Positions 1 to 9,323 of a stretch of 40,639 nucleotides of DNA are shown here, piece after piece; the stretch's first letter is position 1; every line of letters begins with the position of its first letter. This stretch comes from Rhodobiaceae bacterium (GTDB lineage: Bacteria; Pseudomonadota; Alphaproteobacteria; RS24): positions 1 to 40,639 of the forward strand of contig JAHEGN010000021.1 of the NCBI GenBank assembly GCA_024645085.1, in the 5' to 3' direction. The translations under genes and the position numbers were made by a program. The notes under the pieces are model-generated. The model saw only the letters and a program-made list of their open reading frames with translations. It was not told the origin of the DNA and did no database searches.

Positions 1-249
1 GGCGGCATTGAGGCTTGGCAACAGGCTGGTTTCGCCACCCAAAGCTCAGGCAAGAAAGTTCTGCCGCTTGATCGGCAAGTGCAAATGGCGATTGGCTCAT
101 TTGTTCTGGGTTTCAGCCTATTGGGCTATTTCGTCCATCCGAATTTCGTTTTCGGCGCCGCGTTTTTTGGTGCTGGTTTGCTGAATGCTGGCCTCACCGG
201 CTGGTGCGGCTTTGCCAAATTAATGGCGAAAATGCCGTGGAACCGCTAG
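1..249 (+). CDS. Rhodanese / DUF2892 membrane protein, C-terminal part
   Basis: The gene enters from the left edge, so only its last 82 codons are visible. It is open in frame 1 from the first base and stops with TAG at 247-249. The first residues (GGIEAWQQAG) match the end of a rhodanese domain, where a Gly-Gly-Ile-x-Ala-Trp segment follows the active-site loop; the active-site cysteine itself lies outside the window. After a short linker come two hydrophobic stretches that look like the paired membrane helices of DUF2892, ending in a GWCGFAKLM segment typical of that family. The combination is that of YgaP-like inner-membrane sulfurtransferases, which carry sulfane sulfur at the membrane. 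It is convergent with the next gene, 10 bases away. The family call is good; the substrate cannot be inferred. Confidence 0.75.
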   Translation, partial: GGIEAWQQAGFATQSSGKKVLPLDRQVQMAIGSFVLGFSLLGYFVHPNFVFGAAFFGAGLLNAGLTGWCGFAKLMAKMPWNR

Positions 250-259
250 ACCGGCTGAC

Positions 260-1171
260 TCACATCCCAATTAAATCAGCCCGATTGACGGTGTTTTGAA
301 ACAATCGCGCCGACGCCGCGTCAACCATCACCCCTTTATGGCCGACCGACCCAATGCCGTCGGCTTCGGCTTGCCGATAGACAGCGATGACCTCGCGGGC
401 GAAATCTACGTCTTCTTGGCTTGGTGAAAATACGTCCAGCGCGGTGTCGATTTGCGACGGATGAATGGCCCATTTGCCGACCATGCCAAGGCTTAACGAG
501 CGCTGACATTCGATGCGATAGGCGGCGTCATTTTTGAAATCAACAAACGGCCCATCAACCGCATCAAGCCCAGCAGCGCGCGCCGCAATAGTCATGTGAT
601 AGCGTGGATAATGGAAAATATCGCCCGGATAGCTCTCATTCAGGCCGATGTTTTCCATCACTAAGCCTTGGCTGGCGGCGTAATCGCCCATGCCGAAAAT
701 CATACATTCAAGACGCTCGCAACTATTGGCAATCTCGGCAATATTCTGCATTGCTTGCACTTCTTCAATCAGCACTTCCAGACCAATTTTATGTTTCAGG
801 CCAAGCTTCATTTCTAATTGGCTGAGCAGCGTGTCAGCAAATTGCACATCAGCGGCGCGCAATGGCTTGGGCAGCATGATTGTGTCAATATTGGCGCCCG
901 CTTTTTCTACCACAGTGATGATGTCTTCATAGCACCATTGCGTGCCAATATCATTGACCCGCACACAGCGCACTTTCGTGCCCCAGTCCAATTGATTAAG
1001 CGCATCGCAAATCGTCTGACGGGCACCGGCTTTGGCCGACGGCGCCACCGCATCTTCGAGATCGCAAAACACATGATCGGCATTTGAGGCGGCAGCTTTG
1101 GTGAGCATTTTCTCACTAACCCCAGGCACGGCTAATTGTGAACGGCGCAAACGCATTGGCTTTTTCGACAT
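260..1171 (-). CDS. HpcH/HpaI (CitE-like) aldolase, malyl-CoA lyase-like
   Basis: This 303-residue protein belongs to the CitE/malyl-CoA lyase family, which cleaves or forms C-C bonds, or hydrolyses, (S)-malyl-CoA-type thioesters in a Mg-dependent TIM barrel. Visible family signatures are the DLEDAV segment at about residues 37-42, the substrate-phosphate Arg in CVRVN near 70, the metal-binding Glu region LEVLIEE near 131-137, the FGMGDYAAS loop, the DGPFVDF loop and GKWAIHPSQI toward the C-terminus. The loop and tail arrangement resembles L-malyl-CoA/beta-methylmalyl-CoA lyases more than citrate lyase beta chains, and no citrate lyase alpha or gamma genes are nearby. A GGGAGAGA ribosome site lies upstream of the ATG. 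It is divergent from the SulP gene, sharing 193 bases. A malyl-CoA thioesterase paralogue cannot be excluded. Confidence 0.8.
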   Translation of the reverse strand: MSKKPMRLRRSQLAVPGVSEKMLTKAAASNADHVFCDLEDAVAPSAKAGARQTICDALNQLDWGTKVRCVRVNDIGTQWCYEDIITVVEKAGANIDTIMLPKPLRAADVQFADTLLSQLEMKLGLKHKIGLEVLIEEVQAMQNIAEIANSCERLECMIFGMGDYAASQGLVMENIGLNESYPGDIFHYPRYHMTIAARAAGLDAVDGPFVDFKNDAAYRIECQRSLSLGMVGKWAIHPSQIDTALDVFSPSQEDVDFAREVIAVYRQAEADGIGSVGHKGVMVDAASARLFQNTVNRADLIGM

Positions 1172-1364
1172 GGTGACTCTCTCCCGTTTGATCAGCGCCG
1201 CTGCGACGCTCTGACTTTGATATCATAAACCGGCCCGCGAGAGAATGCCTGTTGTCCGGCCTGAGATAGTGCAATTTATTCTGTGAAGCCGCGCCTCTAT
1301 GGGCTAGTCTATCGGTTGTATCTGAGGTCGCAGAAGCAATAATGATGGGGAGCGCGCAAGGATA

Positions 1365-3137
1365 ATGCGGAGACTTAAGTCTTATTTCCCCATCGTTCAA
1401 TGGGCCAGCACTTATCAACGGGCGCAGTTTTCCAGCGACGCAACGGCGGCGCTGATTGTCACCATTATGTTGATTCCGCAATCCATGGCCTATGCGCTAT
1501 TGGCGGGTCTGCCGCCGCATATTGGCCTATATGCCTCTATTTTGCCGCTCATTGGCTATATGATTTTTGGCACCAGTAATGCGCTGGCTGTGGGGCCGGT
1601 GGCGGTTGTATCTTTAATGACAGCCGCCAGCGTCGGCACGATTGCCGAAACCGGCACGGCGGGCTATTTGGCGGCGGCGATTATGCTGGCGCTGCTATCG
1701 GGCGGAATTTTGCTTGTCATGGGCTTGTTGCGGCTTGGCTTTTTGTCCGACTTTTTAAGCCATCCGGTGGTCTCTGGCTTTATCACCGCATCCGGCATTT
1801 TGATTGCCTTTAGCCAAATGCGCCATATTCTCGGCGTCGAAGCCGGCGGCTATTCGCTGCTGGAGATTATCAACTCTTTGCTCACCGCCCTGCCCGACAC
1901 CAATTGGGTGGCCGTCGGCTTTGGGGTTCCAGCCTTGGGGTTTTTATTCTGGGTGCGCGGTTCTATGAAAGCCGCCTTACAGCGACTGGGCTTGTCGGCC
2001 ACAATGGCGGGAAATCTCGCCAAAGCTGGGCCGCTTTTGGCGGTGTTTATCTCGGTTGTTTGCGTGCATGTTTTACAGCTCGACCATGCCCTGCCTTTGG
2101 TGGGCGCCATTCCCAATCAATTACCGGCCCTGGCTGTGCCCGCGTTTAATCTTGACTTGATGCAGAGCCTATTGCTACCGGCTTTATTGATCAGCGCCAT
2201 TGGCTTTGTTGAAAGCGTGTCTGTGGCGCGGACTTTGGCGGCGCGCGACAATCAATATATCGACCCCAACCAAGAGCTCATTGGCTTGGGCAGTGCCAAT
2301 GTGCTGTCGTCGCTGTCGGGCGGTTATCCGGTTGCTGGCGGGCTGGCGCGCTCAGTGGTCAATCTCGATGCCGGCGCCGTGACCCCAGCAGCCGGCGGCT
2401 TGACGGCGATTGGCATTGCGCTGGCGACGGTGTTTTTCACCCCCTATTTATATTTCCTTCCGAAAGCCATTTTGGCGGCAACGATTATTGTGGCGGTGCT
2501 ATCGCTGGTTGATTTTTCCGTGCTCAAAAGCAGTTGGGTTTACTCCAAATCTGATTTTGCCGCCGCCATGCTAACGATTTTAGTGACGCTTTTTGCCGGT
2601 GTTGAATTGGGTGTTAGCACTGGTGCTGCGGCCTCTATCGCGCTCTATTTGATCACCACGAGCCAGCCGCATATTGCCGAAATTGGCCTGGTGCCCGACA
2701 CGCAGCATTTCCGCAATGTGGTGCGCCATAAGGTCATCACCAGCCCGTCGATTTTATCGCTGCGGGTCGATGAGAACCTGTTTTTTGCCAATGCGCTGCA
2801 TATTGAAAAACACATTACCAGCCAGCTTGATGGGCGCCCCGAACTACGCCATGTGGTGCTCAATTGCTCATCGGTGAGCCTGATTGATAGTTCGGCGCTG
2901 GAAGTGCTGGAAGCGCTGAACACTCAACTCATGGCGCGCGCCATTCAGTTTCATTTGGTCGAGCTCAAAGGCCCGGTTGAAGACCGTCTGCGACGGCAAG
3001 ATTTCATCGAACACTTATCCGGCACCTTATTTCTGCATCAATATCAGGCGGTGTCGACGCTCGACCCGAAAACCTATCCGCCGCTGTCGCTATCGCGCAG
3101 CGAATTGGTCGAAGCCATCGACGGCAGCCATATTTAA
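1365..3137 (+). CDS. SulP family anion permease with STAS domain
   Basis: A 590-residue inner-membrane transporter of the SulP (SLC26-like) family, which moves sulfate, bicarbonate or dicarboxylates in symport or exchange. The N-terminus carries the family signature near residues 28-60 (IPQSMAYALLAGLPP followed by GLYASILP), and the rest of the first 430 residues is a series of hydrophobic helices. The last part, from about residue 460, is a cytoplasmic STAS domain with the typical phosphoryl-loop-like sequence LNCSSVSLIDSSALEVL. Length is normal. The ATG at 1365 follows an AAGGA site. Nothing around it fixes the ion: the neighbours are a malyl-CoA-lyase-like enzyme and an amidohydrolase, and no sulfate-assimilation or carbonic-anhydrase gene is visible. 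Confidence 0.9.
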   Translation: MRRLKSYFPIVQWASTYQRAQFSSDATAALIVTIMLIPQSMAYALLAGLPPHIGLYASILPLIGYMIFGTSNALAVGPVAVVSLMTAASVGTIAETGTAGYLAAAIMLALLSGGILLVMGLLRLGFLSDFLSHPVVSGFITASGILIAFSQMRHILGVEAGGYSLLEIINSLLTALPDTNWVAVGFGVPALGFLFWVRGSMKAALQRLGLSATMAGNLAKAGPLLAVFISVVCVHVLQLDHALPLVGAIPNQLPALAVPAFNLDLMQSLLLPALLISAIGFVESVSVARTLAARDNQYIDPNQELIGLGSANVLSSLSGGYPVAGGLARSVVNLDAGAVTPAAGGLTAIGIALATVFFTPYLYFLPKAILAATIIVAVLSLVDFSVLKSSWVYSKSDFAAAMLTILVTLFAGVELGVSTGAAASIALYLITTSQPHIAEIGLVPDTQHFRNVVRHKVITSPSILSLRVDENLFFANALHIEKHITSQLDGRPELRHVVLNCSSVSLIDSSALEVLEALNTQLMARAIQFHLVELKGPVEDRLRRQDFIEHLSGTLFLHQYQAVSTLDPKTYPPLSLSRSELVEAIDGSHI

Positions 3138-3203
3138 CGCCGGATTGCAGCCCCTTGTTCGAACGGCGGGCTTGGCTTAGAGTTTTGTTAAAGGGAGAGG
3201 CTT

Positions 3204-4955
3204 ATGAGTACCCATGATTTGATTATTCGCAATGGCTTGGTTTACGACGGCACCGGCGCAGCGGCTTTTCAGGCCGATATTGCCATTGATGCTGGACATA
3301 TTAGCCGTATCGGGCCGGTCGGCGAAAAACTCGACGCCAGCGGGCGCGAGGAAATTGACGCGGGCGGCAAAATTGTCACCCCCGGCTTTGTTGATATTCA
3401 TACACATTATGATGGCCAAGTGAGCTGGGGCGAGACGCTTGACCCATCGTCTTTGCATGGCGTCACCACGGCTGTGATGGGCAATTGCGGCGTCGGTTTC
3501 GCACCGTGCCATGAACAAGACCACGACCGGCTGATCCGGCTGATGGAGGGGGTTGAAGATATTCCTTTCCCCGTCTTGACCGAGGGCCTGCCGTGGAAGT
3601 GGAAAAGCTTTGGCGATTATCTCGATTTTCTCGCGCCACGGCATTTTGACATTGACGTGGCCGCGCAATTGCCACATGCCGCCCTGCGGGTGTTTGTCAT
3701 GGGCGAACGCGGCGCCAATCGCGAAGATGCGACGGAAGATGAAATTGCTGAAATGCAAAAACTTGCTTGTGAGGCAATGCAGGCCGGTGCCATTGGGTTT
3801 TCCACCTCGCGGACGCTGAACCACCGCACCGCCGACGGCCAACCGACACCAACTCTGACCGCCAGCGAAGCTGAACTGACCGGCATTGCACTTGGTTTGA
3901 AACAAGCTGGCTGCGGCGTCTTGCAATTTGTCTCTGATTTCAATGATCCAGAAAATGAAGCCATGATGTTGCGGCGTATTGTCGAAACCTCTGGCCGCCC
4001 GTTATCGGTTTCTTTGGCGCAAGCCGACGTCGCCCCGCATAGCTGGCGCAGCTTATTGGACGTGATTGAACAGGCCAAGCAAGATGGTTTGCCAATGCGG
4101 GCGCAAGTCGGGCCGCGTCCGGTCGGCGTTTTGCTTGGTCTTGAGCTGACCCTCAACCCTTTTTCGGCGCATCCAAGTTTTGCTGAAATCGCCGATTTAC
4201 CGATTGCTGAAAAGCGGCAAAAATTGCTCGACCCAGCCTTCCGTGCCAAGCTTTTGGCTGAGACACCGAGCGCCGAAAACCCGTTTGTCGTCTCGCTGTT
4301 GCGCAATTTCGGCAAATTATTCACACTCGGCAATCCGCCTAATTATGAGCCGACAGCCGATCGCACAATTGAAGCCATTGCCGAGGCGCGCCACGTCAGT
4401 GCTGAAGAAGTGGCGCTTGACTTGATGCTGGAAGCCGATGGCACCGGCATGTTGTATTTGCCATTTTTGAACTATGCGCAAGGCACGCTCGACCCGTGTT
4501 ATGACATGCTGAAAAGCGATGCCTCCCTGCCCGGCCTGTCTGATGGCGGCGCCCATGTCGGGATGATTTGCGATGGGTCGTTTCCGACCACGTTGCTCAC
4601 CCATTGGACACGCGACCGGACACGCGGCGAAAAATTGCCATTGGAATTTGTCATTCACAAACAAACCATGGCCACCGCTCATTGGGTTGGCCTGCATGAC
4701 CGCGGTGTCTTGGCGGCTGGATATCGTGCCGATATTAATATTATCGATCATGAAAATCTGACCCTGCACGCGCCGCAAGTGAATTATGACCTGCCCGCAC
4801 AGGGGCGGCGTCTGATGCAGCACGCCAGCGGCTATGTCGCAACGATTGTAGCCGGTGAGGTGATTTATCGTGATGGCAAGCCAACCGGCGCGCGCCCGGG
4901 TCGTTTGGTGCGCGGCGCGCAGGCTTCTCCGGCTGTGAAGCTGGCGGCCGAATAA
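3204..4955 (+). CDS. N-acyl-D-amino-acid deacylase family amidohydrolase
   Basis: A 583-residue cytosolic metal hydrolase of the amidohydrolase superfamily, closest in pattern to D-aminoacylases, which release D-amino acids from N-acyl forms. The first metal ligands are in [11 protein letters not shown] (His66 and His68), the D-aminoacylase-type metal cysteine in [10 protein letters not shown] (Cys95), and the catalytic Asp region late in the chain in [10 protein letters not shown]. The N-terminal beta-sandwich start ([14 protein letters not shown]) and the C-terminal return to it ([10 protein letters not shown]) frame the barrel, as in the family. An AGGGAGAGG ribosome site precedes the ATG. 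Its stop overlaps the start of the next gene by one base, so the two are translationally coupled. The true substrate could be another N-acyl amino acid, a hydantoin-like amide or a lactone. Confidence 0.82.
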   Translation: MSTHDLIIRNGLVYDGTGAAAFQADIAIDAGHISRIGPVGEKLDASGREEIDAGGKIVTPGFVDIHTHYDGQVSWGETLDPSSLHGVTTAVMGNCGVGFAPCHEQDHDRLIRLMEGVEDIPFPVLTEGLPWKWKSFGDYLDFLAPRHFDIDVAAQLPHAALRVFVMGERGANREDATEDEIAEMQKLACEAMQAGAIGFSTSRTLNHRTADGQPTPTLTASEAELTGIALGLKQAGCGVLQFVSDFNDPENEAMMLRRIVETSGRPLSVSLAQADVAPHSWRSLLDVIEQAKQDGLPMRAQVGPRPVGVLLGLELTLNPFSAHPSFAEIADLPIAEKRQKLLDPAFRAKLLAETPSAENPFVVSLLRNFGKLFTLGNPPNYEPTADRTIEAIAEARHVSAEEVALDLMLEADGTGMLYLPFLNYAQGTLDPCYDMLKSDASLPGLSDGGAHVGMICDGSFPTTLLTHWTRDRTRGEKLPLEFVIHKQTMATAHWVGLHDRGVLAAGYRADINIIDHENLTLHAPQVNYDLPAQGRRLMQHASGYVATIVAGEVIYRDGKPTGARPGRLVRGAQASPAVKLAAE

Positions 4956-5179
4956 TGGATGCCGATATTCACGAAATAATTGAGCTGGCGTGGCGCGATG
5001 AAGTGACCTTTGCGCAAATTGAGGCGCAGACGGGGATTGCTGAAAAGCAAGTGATTAAGCTGATGCGCGCCAATCTCAAACCGTCGAGTTTTCGCATGTG
5101 GCGCAAACGGGTAACCAGCGGCAATGCCCGCAAATCATTAAAGCCACAGATCCGTGATGATGGCGATCGAGCGCTCTAA
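4955..5179 (+). CDS. TIGR03643/DUF2805 small protein
   Basis: A 74-residue protein matching the TIGR03643 (DUF2805) family, whose function is unknown. The recognisable core runs from IIELAWRDEVTF through a helix-turn-helix-like segment (EAQTGIAEKQVIKLMR) to the strongly conserved LKPSSFRMWRKRV. The pattern suggests a small nucleic-acid-binding fold, but that is inference. The ATG shares its A with the TAA of the amidohydrolase (TAATG), so it is probably co-translated with it. At the other end it overlaps the convergent SDR gene by four bases, stop against stop. Confidence 0.8.
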   Translation: MDADIHEIIELAWRDEVTFAQIEAQTGIAEKQVIKLMRANLKPSSFRMWRKRVTSGNARKSLKPQIRDDGDRAL

Positions 5180-5916
5180 AGCGACAGACCACCGTCAACA
5201 ATCAGGGTTTGGCCGATAACATATTTGGCCAAGGGCGAGGCCAAAAATAAAACCGCGCCGGCCATATCATCTGGCTCTCCCATGCGACCCAAGGGAATGG
5301 CGCGCAAAGCACCGGCCATACGTTTGGGGTTTTCCGTCGTCACTTTGGTCAATTTGGTGTCGACAAGGCCAGGCGCAATGCCATTGACGCGAATTCCGTC
5401 GCGGGCCCAAGCCTGACCTAAGGTTTTGGTCAGGCTCACCGCCCCGGCTTTCGATGCGCCATAGGCCGGATTGCCAATATTCGCTTGATAGCCGGACACC
5501 GAGCTGACGGTGATAATGGCGCCTTGGCTTTGCTTTAAGGCGGCATAGAACTTATTGCTGCAATGCATTAAACTATCAAGATTGACCGACACCACGTGAT
5601 CCCAGCCGGTTTTTTCAAACTCGCCGCCTTTATAAACCACCGTGCCTTGGCACAAAACCAAGACGTCTAAATGGCCGTCGAATGGCAGAGCGGCGGCTTG
5701 AATGGCGTCATAATCGCCGACATTGACGCTGCTATAGCCCAAGCCATCGAGATTTGAGCCATCAGCCGCGTCATAATCAGCGGCCGAGGCGCGGGTGCCC
5801 CAAACATGCACCAAAGCGCCGCGCGCCGCAAAACTATGCGCCACACCATTGCCAATGCCGCTGGAACCGCCAACCACCAAAACCCGCTTATTGGTGAAAT
5901 CTAAAGGGTCAGACAT
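5176..5916 (-). CDS. Short-chain dehydrogenase/reductase (SDR)
   Basis: A 246-residue NAD(P)-dependent oxidoreductase of the classical SDR family. It shows the dinucleotide-binding GGSSGIG (residues 16-22), a catalytic Ser in VSSVSGY (about 139), and the Tyr152-x3-Lys156 pair in AYGASKAG; the usual NNAG is replaced by LCQGT. The C-terminal PLGRMGEPDDMAGAVLFLAS and IVDGG are also typical. The frame is open 16 codons further upstream, but that longer start would run into the DUF3604 gene. The ATG at 5916 has an AGGAG site six bases upstream and leaves an 8-base gap, so I use it. It is the last gene of a tight minus-strand set after the GST, hotdog and DUF3604 genes. The substrate is unknown. 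Confidence 0.88.
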   Translation of the reverse strand: MSDPLDFTNKRVLVVGGSSGIGNGVAHSFAARGALVHVWGTRASAADYDAADGSNLDGLGYSSVNVGDYDAIQAAALPFDGHLDVLVLCQGTVVYKGGEFEKTGWDHVVSVNLDSLMHCSNKFYAALKQSQGAIITVSSVSGYQANIGNPAYGASKAGAVSLTKTLGQAWARDGIRVNGIAPGLVDTKLTKVTTENPKRMAGALRAIPLGRMGEPDDMAGAVLFLASPLAKYVIGQTLIVDGGLSL

Positions 5917-5924
5917 TGTCACTC

Positions 5925-8156
5925 CTATTTGGCTAGATAATTGACATAAATTGGTGACGACCAAGCGCGTTCTTCAATGGCGGAGTTGCAATCATCATCG
6001 ACCGAGGTGCGGTCATCGCCGTAACACATGTTCAGCTTGATGCAATTACCATTGTCGTCATAGGTGCAGCCGAGGTTGTCGCCATTAATCTTCATCGTCG
6101 GCTCTTGAATGGCGCGGGCGTAATAAGTGGCCGGCCGTTGGCTGTTAGCAAATTCTGGGTCGCTAAAGCTGAACGAACAGCCATTGCCGTCATCCTTGCA
6201 CTGGTGCACTTTCCAATTATCCTCAATCAGCTTACTGACATCCTCACCCTCAAAGCTTTGTGGACGAATGCGGATAATCTCAATGCGGGTGATTTTCAAG
6301 CGCTCATTTGACGGGTTGAAACATTCATTGGCGCATAGTTTTTGAATGCGCTGTTCACCCAAAGCGGCCACGGCGTCCTCTGGGCAGCCATCTTTTTGCT
6401 TAAAGGCACCGACCGCTTTAACCTCAAACTCAGGTGATTTTTCGGCTTCAACGGTCGAGCCCATAGGGTCGCCGTTTTTGGTGTTAAACCATAGCAAAAT
6501 GCGGGCGCCGCTGGTGCCATAGGTCTCACGACGCTGCATAGCATCATAAATTTCGTCCCGCGACCGCCCCGCCGCATGCACAGCCGCCAAACCGCCGGTT
6601 GTCCAGAAACTCGCCTGACGCTCCATTTCAGTGGCGCCAAAGCCCATTTTTTGCACCACTTCCGGCACAATTTCTTGCGAATAAGAGCTGGCTTCTGACT
6701 TCGGGAATAAGCGCGCCCGCCAGCTGGCCGACAAGCTCACTTCTTCTGTATTGATCAGACGTTTGACATTTTTATAACCCGTGCCGGGCCGCGCGCGGTG
6801 ATTATCACTGGAAGCAATAAACCCCATATTCAAACGCGTCGGATTGCGCGGATCGTCAAAATTTTGAATGGCCAGCGCATATTGCACACTATTGCCCGGG
6901 CGATATCCAAAGGCCGGTAAGAAGCAATCGCGGCATTGGCCTGCATCCAACCATTCTTCAATGTCAACGCCGGACAAGCTCAAATGCGCCGCCACACTGC
7001 CATTGGCCGCATGATGACGAGCCAAAATCGCGCGGCTATCGCATTCTTGCGTGCTCTCACCATCGGCCAAACAGCGCTTGCGGATAATCTCACCGGCTTG
7101 CCAACACATTGGCAAATAATTTGCCTGCGGCGCTGGGCATAGGCCGATTTGCTTATCTTCATCCCAAATCACCGACCGCCAGTCACGATATTCTTCCGAA
7201 TTACCATGCCCCGACATCACTTCAATCAAGGGGAATTTCTCCGGCCGGTTGTTGGCTTTCAAATGTTTGTCAAAGGTCACGGCCGTCGGCGTGTAAAACC
7301 CCCAAGACGTGCCATGCGGAATAATCAGTGGATCAAGTCCCTGTTGCTCAAAGCTGGCCACCAAAGCGCCGGGATTATCGGCAATTTCAAAGCAACTATC
7401 AGATAATTCATTGGCCGGCACGTCGCTGGGGCAAAGCGGCACATTGGAGGCTTCATCCAAGAACCGGCGCATATCAAAATAATTTTGCCGATTGCTGAAG
7501 TCTAAAAGAGGCAAAGCCAAAGGCACCAAGCCTTTACCATTGGTGCGCAAAGCATTGACCGTCACCCCGCCCGAGGCAATCGGACGAGCCGCCACTTTGC
7601 TGTCTTCTAAGTCTTTGAAAATTACATTCTTATGGCCGTAATGTTCTTCCGGCCGGGCGCCGACTTGGGTCCACTCAAAGCCAATGAAGCTGACCAAATC
7701 TGGGCTCTCCGAGGAGCTGGACAGTGCATTACAAGCGCGAATACTTTGCTTCGTGTCTTCCCAACGTTTCGGCGTCGAGGCTTCGGCATGGTCGGTAATG
7801 GCCCAGAAATCAATGGCCGAACAATGGCGCGCATAATCGCAGGCATCGGCCAGCGGGTGCGAGCCCTCGCCGCCAAAAATTGGCATTGACCACAAAAACG
7901 CATCGGTTGAATTAGTGGTGTGCACATGCAAATCGCCAAACAGGATTTGCTTATCTTGATCGATATTTTGCGTCAGGCCAGCGCGAATAGCGGCTTGCTC
8001 GGCCTCGCGCGTCGACACGAGAATTGGCGCCCGCTCGCGGCCGGTAATTTCGCCGGGCCCACGCGGCAACCCATACCAGTCACGCAGCAATCCGGTGGCG
8101 TAAACCGCCGCCAAAATAACCAAGCTCAAAGCCAAGAGTAAAATTTTGCGTGCCAT
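5925..8156 (-). CDS. DUF3604 protein, exported or membrane-anchored PHP-like hydrolase
   Basis: A 743-residue protein of the DUF3604 family, a large uncharacterised group with a PHP-type metal-hydrolase look. A hydrophobic N-terminal segment (about residues 4-22) is a signal peptide or signal anchor, so the enzyme domain should be periplasmic. Candidate metal ligands are in FGDLHVHT (73-80, His77 and His79), DFWAITDHAE (Asp122, His123), the PHGTSWGF loop and ASSDNHRARPG. The last 160 residues are rich in cysteine and hold two similar C-x-DD-x-GN-C type loops, consistent with disulfides and perhaps calcium binding. Gaps to the hotdog gene (9 bases) and SDR gene (8 bases) indicate one operon. 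No member's reaction is known to me; a phosphoesterase or amidohydrolase is possible but unproven. Confidence 0.85.
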   Translation of the reverse strand: MARKILLLALSLVILAAVYATGLLRDWYGLPRGPGEITGRERAPILVSTREAEQAAIRAGLTQNIDQDKQILFGDLHVHTTNSTDAFLWSMPIFGGEGSHPLADACDYARHCSAIDFWAITDHAEASTPKRWEDTKQSIRACNALSSSSESPDLVSFIGFEWTQVGARPEEHYGHKNVIFKDLEDSKVAARPIASGGVTVNALRTNGKGLVPLALPLLDFSNRQNYFDMRRFLDEASNVPLCPSDVPANELSDSCFEIADNPGALVASFEQQGLDPLIIPHGTSWGFYTPTAVTFDKHLKANNRPEKFPLIEVMSGHGNSEEYRDWRSVIWDEDKQIGLCPAPQANYLPMCWQAGEIIRKRCLADGESTQECDSRAILARHHAANGSVAAHLSLSGVDIEEWLDAGQCRDCFLPAFGYRPGNSVQYALAIQNFDDPRNPTRLNMGFIASSDNHRARPGTGYKNVKRLINTEEVSLSASWRARLFPKSEASSYSQEIVPEVVQKMGFGATEMERQASFWTTGGLAAVHAAGRSRDEIYDAMQRRETYGTSGARILLWFNTKNGDPMGSTVEAEKSPEFEVKAVGAFKQKDGCPEDAVAALGEQRIQKLCANECFNPSNERLKITRIEIIRIRPQSFEGEDVSKLIEDNWKVHQCKDDGNGCSFSFSDPEFANSQRPATYYARAIQEPTMKINGDNLGCTYDDNGNCIKLNMCYGDDRTSVDDDCNSAIEERAWSSPIYVNYLAK

Positions 8157-8165
8157 GGTGCTCTC

Positions 8166-8609
8166 CTAATCGTTTTTCTCAGCCGGTTTTTTGCGCAGCC
8201 GCAGCTTGAATGTTGCGCTGGCGCGACCAACCAATTCCTCTGCATCATTAAACAAATCTGCTTCAACAAAAGCAATTGATTTGCCAATTCGTCGGACATA
8301 GCCTTTGGCAATATAATTGCCCGGCGCGCCGCCCTTCAAAAAACTCGTTTTCAATTCTAACGTCGAACTGCCGCCATAAACGGACATATCCAGCTTGCCG
8401 CGTATGGCTACCCCGCAGGCGGTGTCGAGCATGGTGGCATAAGCCCCGCCATGCAGCACCCCTTGCATGTTCAAAAATACATCTGGAATGCAAAAACTGA
8501 CAATTGATGTGCCGGTTTCTTGATCCATGGAAATCACTTCGCGTTGCAATAAGGTGCTTAAAGCCGAATCACTCGAGGTGCCGGCATTTTCAGGAATGTC
8601 GTGAATCAT
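8166..8609 (-). CDS. PaaI-type hotdog-fold thioesterase
   Basis: A 147-residue single hotdog domain of the PaaI/YdiI type, which hydrolyses acyl-CoA or aryl-CoA thioesters as a cytosolic tetramer. The family motif is clear: NMQGVLHGGAYATMLDTA at about residues 48-64, with His53-Gly-Gly and Asp62 where the active-site loop and helix lie, followed by the second half containing GGAPGNYIAKGYVRRIGKS. The ATG overlaps the TAA of the upstream GST gene by one base (TAATG), and the DUF3604 gene follows after 9 bases. The context suggests it removes CoA from an intermediate of the same unknown pathway. Confidence 0.87.
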   Translation of the reverse strand: MIHDIPENAGTSSDSALSTLLQREVISMDQETGTSIVSFCIPDVFLNMQGVLHGGAYATMLDTACGVAIRGKLDMSVYGGSSTLELKTSFLKGGAPGNYIAKGYVRRIGKSIAFVEADLFNDAEELVGRASATFKLRLRKKPAEKND

Positions 8610-9226
8610 TATTTTTGTCCGATAATCTCGTGCTGCGCCAGGCGCTCAAAATAGGCTGTGACATGTGTCAAAGATGGGTCAATTGGCAAACTAACTTTGG
8701 CCAAAAAACCGACCAAACAGTAAAAGGCAACGTCGACATAGGTCAAACGATCGCCGCAAATATAGCGCTTATCGGCCAATAGATTATTGACCCATTTCAG
8801 CCCCTCAGCGGCAATTTGTTTTGACGGCGCGCCATAGTCATCGAGCAATAACATGCGGCCCTCGAAAAAGCCCTTGCCCTCGCTATGGCGATAGCCAGCC
8901 ATCATCGGTGCCAGCACCAAATAATCAAGCTGGCGCATGCGCATACGGGTTTCAGCCCGTTGGCTGGCGGTGCTGCCGCTGAGCACCGGATCAGGTTTAA
9001 TTTCTTCAATATATTCAGCAATCGCCGCCACTTCAGCAATCACCGTGCCATCATCTAATTGCAGGCATGGCAATTGACCCGCCGGATTAATTTTCAAAAA
9101 TTCTTCACTGCGATTTTGGCCGCCCATCATGTCAATTTCTTCAACCTCAATATCCAATTGCTTGAGCGACAATATTTTTCGCAGGGCTTCTGGGTTGGGG
9201 CCAAATTTGGAAGTAAAAAGTTTCAT
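8609..9226 (-). CDS. Glutathione S-transferase family protein
   Basis: A 205-residue GST. The thioredoxin-like N-terminal half begins MKLFTSKFGPNPEALR and contains the cis-proline and glutathione-contact segment NPAGQLPCLQLDDG, followed by VIAEVAAIAEYIEE; the second half is all helical with the LTYVDVAFY stretch typical of the GST C-terminal domain. The frame is open for 50 codons upstream, but that region is intergenic in character. The ATG at 9226 has AAAGGA five bases upstream and gives the normal family length. It is the first gene of the GST-hotdog-DUF3604-SDR set and is divergent from the MFS gene, with 97 bases between. The substrate could be a toxic electrophile or a catabolic ether or halide; the class cannot be set by eye. 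Confidence 0.87.
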   Translation of the reverse strand: MKLFTSKFGPNPEALRKILSLKQLDIEVEEIDMMGGQNRSEEFLKINPAGQLPCLQLDDGTVIAEVAAIAEYIEEIKPDPVLSGSTASQRAETRMRMRQLDYLVLAPMMAGYRHSEGKGFFEGRMLLLDDYGAPSKQIAAEGLKWVNNLLADKRYICGDRLTYVDVAFYCLVGFLAKVSLPIDPSLTHVTAYFERLAQHEIIGQK

Positions 9227-9323
9227 AACCATCCTTTTGATTGCAAGTCTCAATTTGGTCGCTATTTTGAGACTTCTGATGGGCAATTCAAGCCTATTCT
9301 GCTTTGAGCTTGGGAGAGCGCTT

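Noticed and set aside
3177-3926. Long open frame (249 codons) on the minus strand under the amidohydrolase gene
   Set aside because: It lies opposite a gene with clear catalytic motifs, has no recognisable domain of its own and follows the reverse codon pattern. The same applies to 3617-4333 and 4317-4823.
9129-9323. 65-residue N-terminal extension of the MFS protein
   Set aside because: It lies over the GST gene on the other strand; ATG 9324 follows GGGAGAG and begins at the first membrane helix.
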